The position numbers were made by a program, and so were the translations under genes. The notes beneath the pieces were generated by a model. It searched no databases. It worked only from the letters and a program-made list of their open reading frames with translations, and was not told the origin of the DNA. 64,000 nt of DNA from an uncultured Flavobacteriales bacterium (GTDB taxonomy: Bacteria > Bacteroidota > Bacteroidia > Flavobacteriales > Crocinitomicaceae). Each line of letters opens with the position of its first letter. Positions within the stretch are counted from its first letter, which is position 1. The stretch is from assembly GCA_946480815.1 (NCBI GenBank), contig CAMLLB010000004.1, positions 1 to 64,000 on the forward strand, given 5' to 3'. Positions 63,931-64,000 of the stretch are shown here, piece by piece.

Positions 63931-64000
63931 TTATTTTACATAAATCACTGCACCTTCTGTTTCTTTAACCCGCAGCTTTTTCCAGTTTGTTCTCTTCAAA
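63931..64000 (-). CDS. 3' end of a gene running off the window
   Basis: On the minus strand a frame from the window edge reads LKRTNWKKLRVKETEGAVIY and ends VK followed by TAA at 63933-63931, with no internal stop over 22 codons. The tail is basic then hydrophobic. This is short, so coding status is inferred only from its openness; the convergent type B gene ends 113 nt away. Confidence 0.4.
   Translation of the reverse strand, partial: LKRTNWKKLRVKETEGAVIYVK

Overview
The window comes from a Bacteroidota genome, most likely Flavobacteriales and possibly close to Fluviicola or other Crocinitomicaceae (the family-level guess is inference). Five predicted secreted proteins carry type IX secretion system (T9SS) C-terminal sorting domains: type B at 745, 7896 and 61823, type A at 26668 and 56272. 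A PorP/SprF-like outer-membrane protein and a PorE-like TPR/propeller/OmpA lipoprotein are also present. Many starts sit just behind the Bacteroidota -7 promoter box TAnnTTTG, Shine-Dalgarno sites are not evident, and CarB has the short form without the C-terminal allosteric domain. I see no tRNA, rRNA, CRISPR array, transposase or prophage. The window is chromosomal housekeeping genes interleaved with large surface proteins.

Layout. 1-490: 5' part of a secreted protein gene (minus strand) cut by the window edge. 745-12968: two giant paralogous type B T9SS proteins (1562 and 1565 aa), with a lipoprotein esterase and a PorP/SprF-like protein between them and a small unknown gene 3 nt behind the second. 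13009-15193: three-gene PepSY membrane operon (minus). 15370-17451: small lipoprotein, secreted and membrane genes, with palindromic elements in and behind the 16597 gene. 17521-20684: DUF4834 gene and carB. 20943-25578: tandem membrane-protein paralogues, a HExxH peptidase-like protein, a bestrophin and a phosphoribosyltransferase. 25698-26507: murQ. 26668-36531: a type A T9SS protein, a methyltransferase with a hexanucleotide repeat, a YcxB-like protein, an outer-membrane beta-barrel receptor, an EamA transporter and a small Cys-rich protein. 36646-45744: TPR protein, trmD, a DUF1275 protein, stress-type proteins, a histidine kinase/response regulator pair, a winged-helix regulator with a tandem operator, a YrdC/TsaC protein and a CCA-adding-type enzyme. 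45835-56202: methyltransferase, TraB-like protein, FKBP, sucD, a KirBac-type channel, queE, the PorE-like lipoprotein, a UbiA prenyltransferase and Maf. 56272-64000: a PNGase F-related type A T9SS protein, an M14 carboxypeptidase, a third type B protein and the 3' end of a gene running off the edge.

How the genes work together. The strongest theme is the cell surface: T9SS cargo with both signal types, a PorP/SprF-like partner lying beside two type B cargos, a PorE-like envelope protein, and several secreted hydrolases. A second theme is tRNA maturation (trmD, tsaC-like, cca, queE). A third is intergenic structure. Many gaps hold degenerate arrays of 7-9 nt words in direct and inverted orientation, in three sequence families (GAATT, GTTCAAA and AGTCAAGAC), often ending in or beside a -7 box. 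True palindromes (17469-17500, 16642-16661, 32672-32689) and post-stop hairpins (17850, 39409) are further elements. The least explained signals are these arrays and the tandem operator at 42620-42665.
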